Origin: Streptomyces sp. NBC_00576
GTDB taxonomy: Bacteria > Actinomycetota > Actinomycetes > Streptomycetales > Streptomycetaceae
Direction of reading: 5' to 3'
Length of the DNA: 64,000 nt
Assembly (NCBI RefSeq): GCF_036345175.1
Contig: NZ_CP107780.1
Coordinates: forward strand, 10,354,001 to 10,418,000
Part shown: positions 1 through 7,908 of the stretch, piece by piece
Numbering within the stretch: the first letter of the stretch is position 1
Layout of the letters: each line of letters begins with the position of its first letter
Notes under the pieces: model-generated
Database searches by the model: none
What the model was told of the DNA's origin: nothing
Seen by the model: the letters and a program-made list of their open reading frames with translations, nothing else
Made by a program: the position numbers and the translations under genes

Positions 1-2
1 GC

Positions 3-650
3 ACGACGACCTACGGGACCACGGACGCGGCCGAGAAGGCGGGCGCCCGGGTGCGGAAGATCCACCGCATGATGTCCGCCGTCGACCCGGACACGGGGGA
101 GCGGTACGGCGTCGACGAACCCGGGCTGCTGCTGTGGGTGCACTGCGCCGAGATCGACTCCTATCTGCACATCCTGCGCCGCTCCGGCTGCCCGATCACC
201 GACGCCCACGCCGACCGCTACATCCGCGAACACCTGGTCAGCGCCCGTCTGGTGGGCCTCGACCCCGACGCCGTACCGTCGAACCAGGCCGAGTTGCGCG
301 CGTACTTCGAGCAGGTCCGCCCCGAACTGGCCGTCGGAGCCGAGGCACGCGAGGTGGACGACTTCCTGCTCCGTCCACCGACGCATCCGCTGCTCGTCCC
401 GGCGCGTGAGGTGGTGTGGCGGCGCGTGGGGCAGCTGGCGTACGCCTCTCTGCCGCCGTACGCCCACGAGCTGTACGGCAGAGCCGCAGCCGAACCGGCC
501 ACCGTCACCCGGCAGTTGCGTGCCACCGGCACCCTGTTGCGCTGCGTTCCCGCACGTCTTCGCTGGCAGCTCCCGCCCAAACACATCCTGCGGGCCATGT
601 CACGGCTCGGCCCTGGCTCGCGCCCCGCGCCGTACAAACTCGGAAGATAG
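3..650 (+). CDS. MpaB-like oxygenase (DUF2236), 3' part only
   Basis: The frame is open from the first bases of the window, so the true start lies upstream; 215 residues are visible. The window-edge motif TTYGTTDAAEKAGARVRKIH, the WVH segment and the YIREH region match the DUF2236/MpaB oxygenase family, whose members are haem-dependent oxygenases including rubber-oxygenase (Lcp)-like proteins. The substrate cannot be deduced. The C-terminus (after about position 560) is basic and helical as usual for the family. The stop TAG at 648-650 is 57 bp before the kinase gene on the same strand, so the two could be co-transcribed. Family assignment is good; enzymatic role is inference. Confidence 0.8.
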   Translation, partial: TTTYGTTDAAEKAGARVRKIHRMMSAVDPDTGERYGVDEPGLLLWVHCAEIDSYLHILRRSGCPITDAHADRYIREHLVSARLVGLDPDAVPSNQAELRAYFEQVRPELAVGAEAREVDDFLLRPPTHPLLVPAREVVWRRVGQLAYASLPPYAHELYGRAAAEPATVTRQLRATGTLLRCVPARLRWQLPPKHILRAMSRLGPGSRPAPYKLGR

Positions 651-707
651 CTCGCCATACTGGACGGGCCAGGGGAGGGCGAACAGGACCGGGGGCGGCA
701 GCGGGAC

Positions 708-2942
708 ATGGCGGACACCAGACTGATCCAGAGCCGGTACCGGCTGATCGATCTGATCGGGCGCGGCGGCATGGGGGAAGTGTGGCGTGCTCGCGATGAG
801 TCGCTGGGGCGGCAGGTCGCCGTGAAGTGCCTGAAGCCGCTCGGGCCGCACCACGACCACTCCTTCACCCGTGTCCTGCGGGAACGGTTTCGGCGCGAGG
901 CGCGGGTGGCCGCCGCGCTGCAGCACCGCGGGGTGACCGTCGTGCACGACTTCGGCGAGTCCGACGGGGTGCTCTATCTCGTCATGGAGCTGCTGGAGGG
1001 GCGCAATCTGAGCCAGCTCCTGGAGGACAACAAGCATCATCCGCTGCCCGTCCCGGACGTCGTCGACATCGCCGACCAGGTCGCCGCCGCCCTCGCCTAC
1101 ACCCACCAACAAGGCATCGTCCACCGTGACTTGAAGCCCGCGAACATCATGCGGTTGACCGACGGTACGGTGAAGATCTGCGACTTCGGCATAGCGCGCC
1201 TCGGTCATGACATCGGCTTCACCTCCCGGCTCACCGGCACCGGTATCGCGATGGGCACCCCGCACTACATGTCCCCGGAGCAGATCAGCGGCGGCGAGGT
1301 CGACCAGCGCAGCGACCTGTACTCCTTCGGGTGTGTGTTGTACGAACTGTCCACCGGGGTACCGCCGTTCGATCTCGACGACGCCTGGGGGGTGCTCATC
1401 GGACACCGCGACACCCCGCCCGAGCCGCCGCGCAGCCACCGCTCCGAGGTACCCGAGTTCCTGGAGCAGGTCATCCTGGCCCTTCTCGCCAAGCTCCCGG
1501 ATGAACGCCCGCGCGACGCAAGGGAGTTGGCCCGCCGGATCAGTGCGGGCCGGGCGACGCCGCTGTATGTGCCGACCGTCGTCACCCCGCAGCCCCAGTT
1601 CGGGCCCCCCGAGCCCGCCGCCCGTGAGCCCCGGCTGCCGTCCTGGACCCGGGGCATGACCACCGGCCACAAGGCGACCGGTGCCGGGCTGGGCACCACG
1701 CCGCCGGACCCGTCGGCCGGCCTCACCGGCGACTGGATCGCCCGCCCGGTCGCGGGCCGCCCCGGGGAACCCGTACCGCAGCTGCCGCCCGCCCCGTCGC
1801 CCGAGGCGCTCAACGCGCTGTCCGGGCGGCACAACGCGGGCCTGAGCCTGGGGCGCCTCGGTCGCTGGGTCGAGGCGGGCGAGGTGCACCGCGCGGTCGC
1901 CGCCGAACGCGAGCACATCCTCGGACCCGCCCACCCCGAGACCCTCGCCAGCCGCTACGAGGTCGGCTTCACCCTCAGCCGCACCGGCCGCGCCGCCGAC
2001 GCCCTGCGCGAGTACACCCACGTGGCCGGCGAACGGGAGCGGGTACTCGGCGCCGACCACCCGGACACGCTGGCCGCCCGGCAGGAAATGGCGTACGTCC
2101 TGGGGCAGTTGGGCCGCCACTTCGAGGCGCACCAGGCCTACACGACCGTCCTGGCCGCCCGGGAGCGCACCATGGGACCCGACCATCCGGACACCCTGCG
2201 CTGCCGCCACAACCTCGCCTTCAACCTGAGCCGCCTGGGGCGCCTGGAGGACTCGTACCGCATGGCCTGCGAGGTGGCGACCGCGCGCGCCCGGGTGCTC
2301 GGCGCCGCCCATCCCGACACGCTGGTCACGCAGTACGAAGTCGCCTACGCGCTCGGCCAGTTGGGGCGCTGGCCCGAGGCCCTGCGGACGTACCAGGAGG
2401 TCGCCGGGGCGCGCGCCGAGGCGCTCGGCCCCGATCACCCCGACACGCTCGCCGCCCGTTACGAGGTCGGCATCAGCCTTGGGCGGCTCGGCCGCAGCGC
2501 GGAGGCCCTCAAGCTGTACCGCGATCTGGTCGACGACCGCACTCGCGTGGGCGGCCCCGCGCACCCGGAGACACTGCGCGCCCGGCACGGGCTCGGCGTC
2601 AACCTCGGCCGGCTCGACCGCTGGGAGGAGGCGCTCGCCGAGTCGCGCGACGTGTGCGTGATCCGCGAGCGGGTCCTGGGCGCCGACCACCCGGACACGC
2701 TGGTCAGCCGCCGTGAGGTGGCCGTCGGCCTGGGTTGGCTCGGCCGCTGGCCCGACGCCCTGGCCGAGTACCGGCGGGTCGCCACCGCCCGCGAACAGGT
2801 GCTGGGCGCCGACCACCCCGACACCCTCGCCAGCCGCAACGACGAGGCCCACTGCCTGGAGCAGCTCGGCCGCGGCGCGGAGGCCGTCGAGCTGTACCGG
2901 AGGGTGGCGGCACTGCGGCAGCAGCGGGCGTCCGGACATTAG
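708..2942 (+). CDS. Soluble Ser/Thr protein kinase with C-terminal TPR array
   Basis: Predicted 744-residue PknB-type kinase. The kinase domain occupies about residues 11-275: glycine loop GRGGMGEV at 18-25, catalytic Lys40, HRDLKPAN with Asp141, DFG at 159-161, and the APE-equivalent SPEQ. All catalytic residues are present, so it should be active. No transmembrane segment or PASTA domain is seen, unlike PknB itself, so it is probably cytosolic. From about residue 390 to the end are eight 42-residue tetratricopeptide repeats of the kinesin-light-chain/TPR_10 type, each with a G-x-x-HP[DE]TL signature, spaced exactly 126 bp (HP[DE]TL codons near 1930, 2056, 2182, 2308, 2434, 2560, 2686, 2812). 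A proline-rich linker (about 285-370) joins them. The TPRs presumably recruit substrates. The partner is unknown. Confidence 0.9.
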   Translation: MADTRLIQSRYRLIDLIGRGGMGEVWRARDESLGRQVAVKCLKPLGPHHDHSFTRVLRERFRREARVAAALQHRGVTVVHDFGESDGVLYLVMELLEGRNLSQLLEDNKHHPLPVPDVVDIADQVAAALAYTHQQGIVHRDLKPANIMRLTDGTVKICDFGIARLGHDIGFTSRLTGTGIAMGTPHYMSPEQISGGEVDQRSDLYSFGCVLYELSTGVPPFDLDDAWGVLIGHRDTPPEPPRSHRSEVPEFLEQVILALLAKLPDERPRDARELARRISAGRATPLYVPTVVTPQPQFGPPEPAAREPRLPSWTRGMTTGHKATGAGLGTTPPDPSAGLTGDWIARPVAGRPGEPVPQLPPAPSPEALNALSGRHNAGLSLGRLGRWVEAGEVHRAVAAEREHILGPAHPETLASRYEVGFTLSRTGRAADALREYTHVAGERERVLGADHPDTLAARQEMAYVLGQLGRHFEAHQAYTTVLAARERTMGPDHPDTLRCRHNLAFNLSRLGRLEDSYRMACEVATARARVLGAAHPDTLVTQYEVAYALGQLGRWPEALRTYQEVAGARAEALGPDHPDTLAARYEVGISLGRLGRSAEALKLYRDLVDDRTRVGGPAHPETLRARHGLGVNLGRLDRWEEALAESRDVCVIRERVLGADHPDTLVSRREVAVGLGWLGRWPDALAEYRRVATAREQVLGADHPDTLASRNDEAHCLEQLGRGAEAVELYRRVAALRQQRASGH
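1840..2935 (+). repeat. Eight tandem 126-bp TPR-coding repeats
   Basis: In-frame direct repeats within the kinase gene, 126 bp each, coding 42-residue TPR units. The most conserved part of each unit encodes a G[AP][DA]HP[DE]TL core followed by an LGR..EAL helix. The units differ at many silent and replacement sites, so they are old duplications, but long identical stretches remain that could recombine and change repeat number. Confidence 0.85.
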
Positions 2943-3191
2943 CTCGTGCCCGGGGCCGGGTAAGGAGGCCGCGGCGTCTCATGCGGGGGCGTGAGCGGGT
3001 CGACGGGGTCCCCTGACGGAGCGAAGCGAGCAAGGAGTCGGCGAGCGACGACACCGCCGCTGGGCCCGCTGAGGTCGGGGATGCCATGGCCCGCGTCTCC
3101 CGGCACCGGCCGCCGGACCGGCCCGAGCGCCCGGCGGCTCCTTGGCCGTACAGCTCTGGCCGGGGTGGATCATCACGTGTTACGAAGAACC

Positions 3192-4787
3192 ATGCCCGCA
3201 TCCGAGCGCCCCGCCCGACCCGGCCGATCCGACCGCCAGGACCGATACGACACGGTGATCGTCGGGGGCGGCCACAACGGCCTCGTCGCCGCCGCCTACC
3301 TGGCCCGCGCCGGGAAGTCCGTGCTGGTCCTGGAACGGCTGGCCGGCACCGGCGGCGCCGCCGTGTCGACCCGCCCGTTCACCGGGGTCGACGCCCGGCT
3401 GTCGCGCTACTCCTACCTGGTCAGCCTGCTGCCCCGGAAGATCGTGCGCGATCTCGACCTGGACTTCCGGGTGCGCGGGCGCACCGTCTCCTCGTACACC
3501 CCCGTGGAACGGGACGGCCGGGCCACCGGACTGCTCGTCGGCGGCGGTGGGCGCCGCACCCGCGAGGCCTTCGCGCGCCTCACCGGAGGGGACGGCGAGT
3601 ACGAGTCCTGGCAGCGTTTCTACGGCATGACCGGCCGCGTCGCCGAAAGGGTGTTCCCCACTCTGACCGAGCCCCTGCCCACCCGCGACGAACTCCGCCG
3701 CCGCGTCGACGACGAGTACGCCTGGCGCACCCTCTTCGAGGAGCCGATCGGCGCCGCCGTCGAAGCGAACTTCGCCGATGACCTCGTACGCGGTGTGGTC
3801 CTGACGGACGCCCTGATCGGGACCTTCGCCGACGCCCACGACCCCTCCCTGCGGCAGAACCGCTGCTTCCTCTACCACGTCATCGGCGGCGGCACCGGGG
3901 CCTGGGACGTGCCCGTGGGCGGCATGGGCGCCCTCACGGACGCGCTGGCCGGCGCCGCCCGGAACGCGGGCGCCGTGCTCGCCACCGGCCACGAGGTCGT
4001 ACGGGTGGACACGGACGGCCGTGCCGCCGAGGTGACGTACCGGACGGCCGACGGGGAGGGCACGGTCGGCACCCGGCACGTCCTGGTGAACGCCTCGCCG
4101 CAGGAACTGGCCGCGCTGACGGGTGACGCGCCGTCGAGCCCCGCCGAGGGAGCCCAGCTCAAGGTGAACATGCTGCTCACCCGGCTGCCGAGGCTCAAGG
4201 ACACGTCTGTCGACCCGCGCGAGGCGTTCGCCGGGACCTTCCACATCGCCGAGGGGTACGAGCAACTGGCCACCGCTCACGCCCAGGCGTCAGCTGGTGA
4301 ACTGCCCGCCGCGCCGCCGTCGGAGATCTACTGCCACTCGCTCACCGACCCGACGATCCTCGGCCCGGACCTCGTCGAGCAGGGCTGTCAGACGCTGACC
4401 CTGTTCGGCCTGCACACCCCCGCGCGACTGTTCGCGCGTGACAACGACGCCGTACGGGACGAACTGCTGAAATCCACCCTCGCCCAGCTCGACGCCCACC
4501 TCGCCGAACCCCTCGCGGACTGCCTTGCCACCGATGCCGACGGGCGCCCATGCATCGAGGCGAAGACCCCCCTCGACCTGGAACGTGACCTCCGCCTGCC
4601 CGGCGGCAACATCTTCCACCGCGACCTGACCTGGCCGTACGCCCAGGAGGACAGCGGGCGCTGGGGAGTGGAGACCCGGCACGCGAACGTCCTGCTGTGC
4701 GGGGCGGGTGCGGTGCGCGGGGGCGGGGTGAGCGGGGTGCCGGGGCACAACGCTGCCATGGCCGTGCTGGAGGCGGGCGAGGGCTGA
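3192..4787 (+). CDS. FAD-dependent oxidoreductase, phytoene desaturase/PYROXD2-like
   Basis: 531 residues if translation starts at ATG 3192, just before the conserved N-terminus. The open frame extends to 2991, but the upstream part is a low-complexity basic segment with no homology pattern, so the longer form is unlikely. The dinucleotide fold is at about residues 20-50 (YDTVIVGGGHNGLVAAAYLA followed by LVLER), which is diagnostic of the COG1233/PYROXD2 group. The C-terminal FAD motif is near the end (LLCGAGAVRGGGVSGVPG). These proteins are soluble flavoproteins related to carotenoid desaturases, but no carotenoid genes lie nearby, so the substrate is unknown. The ribosome-binding site is weak (GAAGAA). 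It is convergent with the following beta-lactamase-family gene, with a hairpin between them. Confidence 0.85.
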   Translation: MPASERPARPGRSDRQDRYDTVIVGGGHNGLVAAAYLARAGKSVLVLERLAGTGGAAVSTRPFTGVDARLSRYSYLVSLLPRKIVRDLDLDFRVRGRTVSSYTPVERDGRATGLLVGGGGRRTREAFARLTGGDGEYESWQRFYGMTGRVAERVFPTLTEPLPTRDELRRRVDDEYAWRTLFEEPIGAAVEANFADDLVRGVVLTDALIGTFADAHDPSLRQNRCFLYHVIGGGTGAWDVPVGGMGALTDALAGAARNAGAVLATGHEVVRVDTDGRAAEVTYRTADGEGTVGTRHVLVNASPQELAALTGDAPSSPAEGAQLKVNMLLTRLPRLKDTSVDPREAFAGTFHIAEGYEQLATAHAQASAGELPAAPPSEIYCHSLTDPTILGPDLVEQGCQTLTLFGLHTPARLFARDNDAVRDELLKSTLAQLDAHLAEPLADCLATDADGRPCIEAKTPLDLERDLRLPGGNIFHRDLTWPYAQEDSGRWGVETRHANVLLCGAGAVRGGGVSGVPGHNAAMAVLEAGEG

Positions 4788-4794
4788 GCACCGG

Positions 4795-4817
4795 CGGGGG
4801 CCCTTCGCCGGCCCCCG
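4795..4817. terminator. Bidirectional hairpin between convergent genes
   Basis: Inverted repeat of 8 bp (CGGGGGCC at 4795-4802 pairing with GGCCCCCG at 4810-4817) with a 7-nt loop, in the 32-bp gap between the stops of two convergent genes. No U-tract, as is usual for Streptomyces terminators. Confidence 0.5.
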
Positions 4818-4819
4818 GG

Positions 4820-6598
4820 TCAGTTCGCGGATGCCGTCCAGCCCACCGCCTCGATACGTGCCGCGTCCGCCGGGCGCGTCTCGTCGAAGGCGGTGCCGTC
4901 GGCGCCGCGTACGGTCAGGCCGTCGACGTATGCTCCACGGCCGACGTACAGCCGGTCGGTCGTGTACCGCCAGCGCAAGATGAGGGCAGGGGAAGCGGGA
5001 AGGGCAGCCGAGAGGCGGTGCCAGACGCGCCCCGACCAGCCGGTGACCGAACCCGCCGGATGCTTCTGCGGGGTGCCGCCGGGGCTTGCGGTCGTGAACG
5101 GGATCGGCTGCCAGGTCGCACCGTCGTCGTCCGAGGCCTCCAGGAACAGTGCGTCCGACTGCGGCTCGGTGTCCCACCACAGGGCGCAGCGCAGGCGGGA
5201 GTCGGCAGTGGTGGCGAGGGGCGGCAGGGCGAGTGTCGCCGTCGTCGCGCTCGCCATGCCGGAGAACCAGGCCGTACGTCCATGGCGTGGGCGGACCGGC
5301 ACCGCGCGGGCCAGGTGGTTCGCGGCGGCGACCCGGGGCGCGGAGCCGGAACGCCAACTTCGCACCGGATGCACGGAGTTGCCGAGGACGACGAGGAACG
5401 AGTCGGTCGTCGGGTCGAGGACGAGCGAAGTGCCGGTGAACCCGGTGTGCCCTGCGGTGCGGGGTGTGGCCATCGCACCCATGTACCAGTGCTGGTAGAG
5501 CTCGAAGCCGAGACCGTGCTCGTCCCCGGGGAAGGCCGTGTTGAAGTCGGTGAACATCAGCTCGACCGAGGCGGGCGACAGGATGCGCGCCCTGCCGTAC
5601 GCGCCGCCGTTGAGTAGCGTACGGCCGAGAACGGCGAGGTCCCACGCCGACGAGAAGACACCGGCGTGGCCCGCGACTCCGCCGAGACTGAACGCGTTCT
5701 CGTCGTGCACCTCGCCCCACACCAGACCCCGGTCGAGCCCGGACCAGGGCGCGCGGGCGTCCTCGGTGGCGGCGATCGTCGGCTTCCAGGAGGCGGGCGG
5801 GTTGTAGCGCGTGCGGTGCATGCCGAGGGGAGCGGTGATCTCGTCGCGGAGCTGGGTGTCCAGTGGAAGACCGGTGATCTTCTCCAGGACCAGTTGGAGC
5901 GAGATCAGATTGAGGTCCGAGTAGAGGTACTTGGTGTCCGGTGGGCTCAGGGGTGCCTCGTTCCAGATGAGTTCGAGCTTCTTCTCGTACGTCGGGGCCT
6001 TGTAGAGCGGGATCCAGGCGCGGAATCCCGAGGTATGCGTGAGGAGTTGACGGATCGTCACATCCTGTTTGCCCGATCGTGCGAACTCCGGCAGGTACGC
6101 GGCGACCGTTCCCTCCAACTCCAGGCCGCCCCGCTCCAGTTGCTGCACGGCCAGGATCGACGTGAACAGTTTGGAGACCGAGGCGAGGTCGAACACCGTG
6201 TCCTCGGCCATCGGGATCTGCTCGGCGGTCGGGAACTCGACCCCGGTGTCCGTCTTCTCGTCGTACGCCGCGTAGCGCACCGCCATGCCGATCGGCCGAT
6301 GCAATGCCACGGTGGAGCCGCGCCCGGCGAGCAGGACCGCGCCCGCGTACCAGGGGTGTTCGGGGGAGGGGGCGAGGAACGTCTCGGCGTCCGTGACCAG
6401 TTGGTTCAGGTGCCGGGGGAGGAGGCCGGCCCGTTCGGGCGAGCCGGGGCGCAGGGTCAGGTGTCCGCCTGTTGTCCTGGGGGTGGCCTCGGCCGGTCCT
6501 GCCGGAAAGGAGGCGAAGGTCAGCGCGCTGCCCAACGCCAGTGTGCGTCTGGCCAGCTGTCGTCGCGTCAGTCCGCTGCCCGCCGCTTCCGCTGTCAT
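4820..6598 (-). CDS. Tat-exported serine hydrolase, beta-lactamase (class C) family
   Basis: 592 residues from ATG 6598, which has a GGGAGG ribosome site 7 nt upstream; a longer frame to 6670 lacks support. The N-terminus has a twin-arginine signal (LTRRQLARRTLALGSAL, then a hydrophobic stretch ending in AEA), so it is predicted to be secreted by Tat. The catalytic serine motif SVSK lies in FDLASVSKLF, the second motif is YSDLN, and the third is HTG (GHTGFTG), the pattern of DD-peptidase/esterase-like class C family members rather than a clinical beta-lactamase. After the catalytic domain (about residue 400) there is a 190-residue beta-rich extension of unknown role. Likely substrates are esters or peptides outside the cell; drug resistance should not be inferred. 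Confidence 0.85.
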   Translation of the reverse strand: MTAEAAGSGLTRRQLARRTLALGSALTFASFPAGPAEATPRTTGGHLTLRPGSPERAGLLPRHLNQLVTDAETFLAPSPEHPWYAGAVLLAGRGSTVALHRPIGMAVRYAAYDEKTDTGVEFPTAEQIPMAEDTVFDLASVSKLFTSILAVQQLERGGLELEGTVAAYLPEFARSGKQDVTIRQLLTHTSGFRAWIPLYKAPTYEKKLELIWNEAPLSPPDTKYLYSDLNLISLQLVLEKITGLPLDTQLRDEITAPLGMHRTRYNPPASWKPTIAATEDARAPWSGLDRGLVWGEVHDENAFSLGGVAGHAGVFSSAWDLAVLGRTLLNGGAYGRARILSPASVELMFTDFNTAFPGDEHGLGFELYQHWYMGAMATPRTAGHTGFTGTSLVLDPTTDSFLVVLGNSVHPVRSWRSGSAPRVAAANHLARAVPVRPRHGRTAWFSGMASATTATLALPPLATTADSRLRCALWWDTEPQSDALFLEASDDDGATWQPIPFTTASPGGTPQKHPAGSVTGWSGRVWHRLSAALPASPALILRWRYTTDRLYVGRGAYVDGLTVRGADGTAFDETRPADAARIEAVGWTASAN

Positions 6599-6721
6599 CG
6601 AGGAGCCTCCCATCGCACTGACTGAAAGTACTTTTCGGGACTGCCCTGAGGGGTGAAACTTTCGTGTCACCCGGGGCGCGTGTCAACCGTATGTCAACTG
6701 CACGTGGTTCATGGCCAAGAA

Positions 6722-6738
6722 TCTGACGGTGTATCAGA
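6722..6738. promoter_or_regulatory. Palindromic operator candidate, copy 1 (TCTGA-N7-TCAGA)
   Basis: TCTGA-CGGTGTA-TCAGA followed by AAA, 42 bp before the nitronate monooxygenase start and in the divergent promoter region with the hydrolase gene. The same 17-bp architecture, including the C after the first arm and the AAA after the second, recurs at 18247-18263. A TetR-family repressor would be a typical owner. Confidence 0.55.
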
Positions 6739-6780
6739 AAAGGTCTTCCCTCGTCCGCAGGTCTACGGCATCCTGCGGCC

Positions 6781-7908
6781 ATGCAGACGGAGCTGAGCAA
6801 GAAACTGGGAATCGAGCACGCCGTCTTCGGCTTCACGCCGTTCCCCGCCGTCGCCGCGGCCATCAGCCGGGCCGGGGGTTTCGGGGTGCTCGGTGCGGTC
6901 CGCTACACGGCGCCGGACGACCTCAAGCGCGACCTGGACTGGATCGAGGCGCATGTCGACGGCCGGCCGTACGGGCTGGACGTCGTCATGCCGGCCCGGA
7001 AGGTCGAGGGGGTGACCGAGGCCGAGGTCGAGGCGATGATCCCCGAGGGGCACCGCCAGTTCGTCCGGGACACCCTGGCCAAGTACGGCGTGCCCGAGCT
7101 GGCGGAGGGCGAGGCGTCCGGGTGGCGCATCACCGGGTGGATGGAGCAGGTCGCCCGTAACCAGCTCGACGTGGCCTTCGACTACCCGATCAAACTACTG
7201 GCGAACGCCCTGGGCTCGCCGCCCGCCGATGTGGTGGCCCGCGCACATGATCAGGGTGTTCTCGTCGCGGCTCTCGCGGGCAGCGCCCGGCATGCGCGCA
7301 AGCACGCCGAGGGCGGTATCGACATCGTCGTCGCGCAGGGCTACGAGGCGGGCGGCCACACCGGCGAGATCGCCTCCATGGTGCTGACCCCTGAAGTCGT
7401 CGACGCGGTCGATCCGTTGCCGGTGCTCGCCGCCGGCGGTATCGGCAGCGGGCGGCAGGTGGCCGCCGCGCTGGCCCTAGGCGCCCAGGGGGTCTGGCTG
7501 GGGTCCCTCTGGCTGACCACCACCGAGGCCGACATGCACTCGACCGCGCTCACACAGAAACTGCTCGCGGCCGGCTCCGGTGACACCGTCCGCTCCCGCG
7601 CCCTGACCGGCAAGCCCGCGCGTCAGCTGCGCACCGAGTGGACCGACGCCTGGGACTCCTCCGACGGACCCGGCACCCTGCCCATGCCCCTGCAGGGTCT
7701 GCTCGTGGCCGAGGCCGTCTCACGCATCCAGAAGTACGAGGTCGACCCGCTCCTCGGCACGCCGGTCGGTCAGATCGTCGGCCGGATGAACAGTGAACGG
7801 AGCGTTCAGGCCGTCTTCGACGACCTGACCAGCGGCTTCGAACAGGCTGTGAACCGAGTCAACCGGATCGCGGGACGGAACGCCGACGGAAGGGGCGACC
7901 AGTCGTGA
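6781..7908 (+). CDS. Nitronate monooxygenase family flavoprotein
   Basis: 375 residues. FMN-dependent TIM-barrel of the nitronate monooxygenase / 2-nitropropane dioxygenase family. Seen directly: the catalytic motif AQGYEAGGHTGE with His193, and the phosphate-binding loop LAAGGIGSGRQV. In actinomycetes many members oxidise substrates other than nitronates and are clustered with acyl-CoA genes. The stop overlaps the GTG start of the acyl-CoA synthetase gene by 4 nt (GTGA), so the two are translationally coupled and likely act in one pathway. A palindromic operator lies 42 bp upstream. The actual substrate is unknown. Confidence 0.9.
   Translation: MQTELSKKLGIEHAVFGFTPFPAVAAAISRAGGFGVLGAVRYTAPDDLKRDLDWIEAHVDGRPYGLDVVMPARKVEGVTEAEVEAMIPEGHRQFVRDTLAKYGVPELAEGEASGWRITGWMEQVARNQLDVAFDYPIKLLANALGSPPADVVARAHDQGVLVAALAGSARHARKHAEGGIDIVVAQGYEAGGHTGEIASMVLTPEVVDAVDPLPVLAAGGIGSGRQVAAALALGAQGVWLGSLWLTTTEADMHSTALTQKLLAAGSGDTVRSRALTGKPARQLRTEWTDAWDSSDGPGTLPMPLQGLLVAEAVSRIQKYEVDPLLGTPVGQIVGRMNSERSVQAVFDDLTSGFEQAVNRVNRIAGRNADGRGDQS

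Noticed and set aside
1840..2935. Regular 126-bp repeats considered as CRISPR-like or satellite DNA
   Set aside because: Repeats are coding, in frame and contiguous without spacers; they are TPR units.
600..2939. 779-codon minus-strand open frame opposite the kinase gene
   Set aside because: Shadow frame created by GC-rich codon bias; composition is Gly/Val/Ala/Arg-rich with no domain pattern, while the plus strand has a complete kinase.
4820..6598. Reading the serine hydrolase as a beta-lactam resistance gene
   Set aside because: The third motif is HTG and there is a long C-terminal extension; this fits esterase/DD-peptidase-like relatives.
4290..6863. 857-codon minus-strand open frame over the beta-lactamase-family gene
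   Set aside because: Out-of-frame reading of the real 592-residue hydrolase and the FAD oxidoreductase antisense; low-complexity Arg/Pro sequence.
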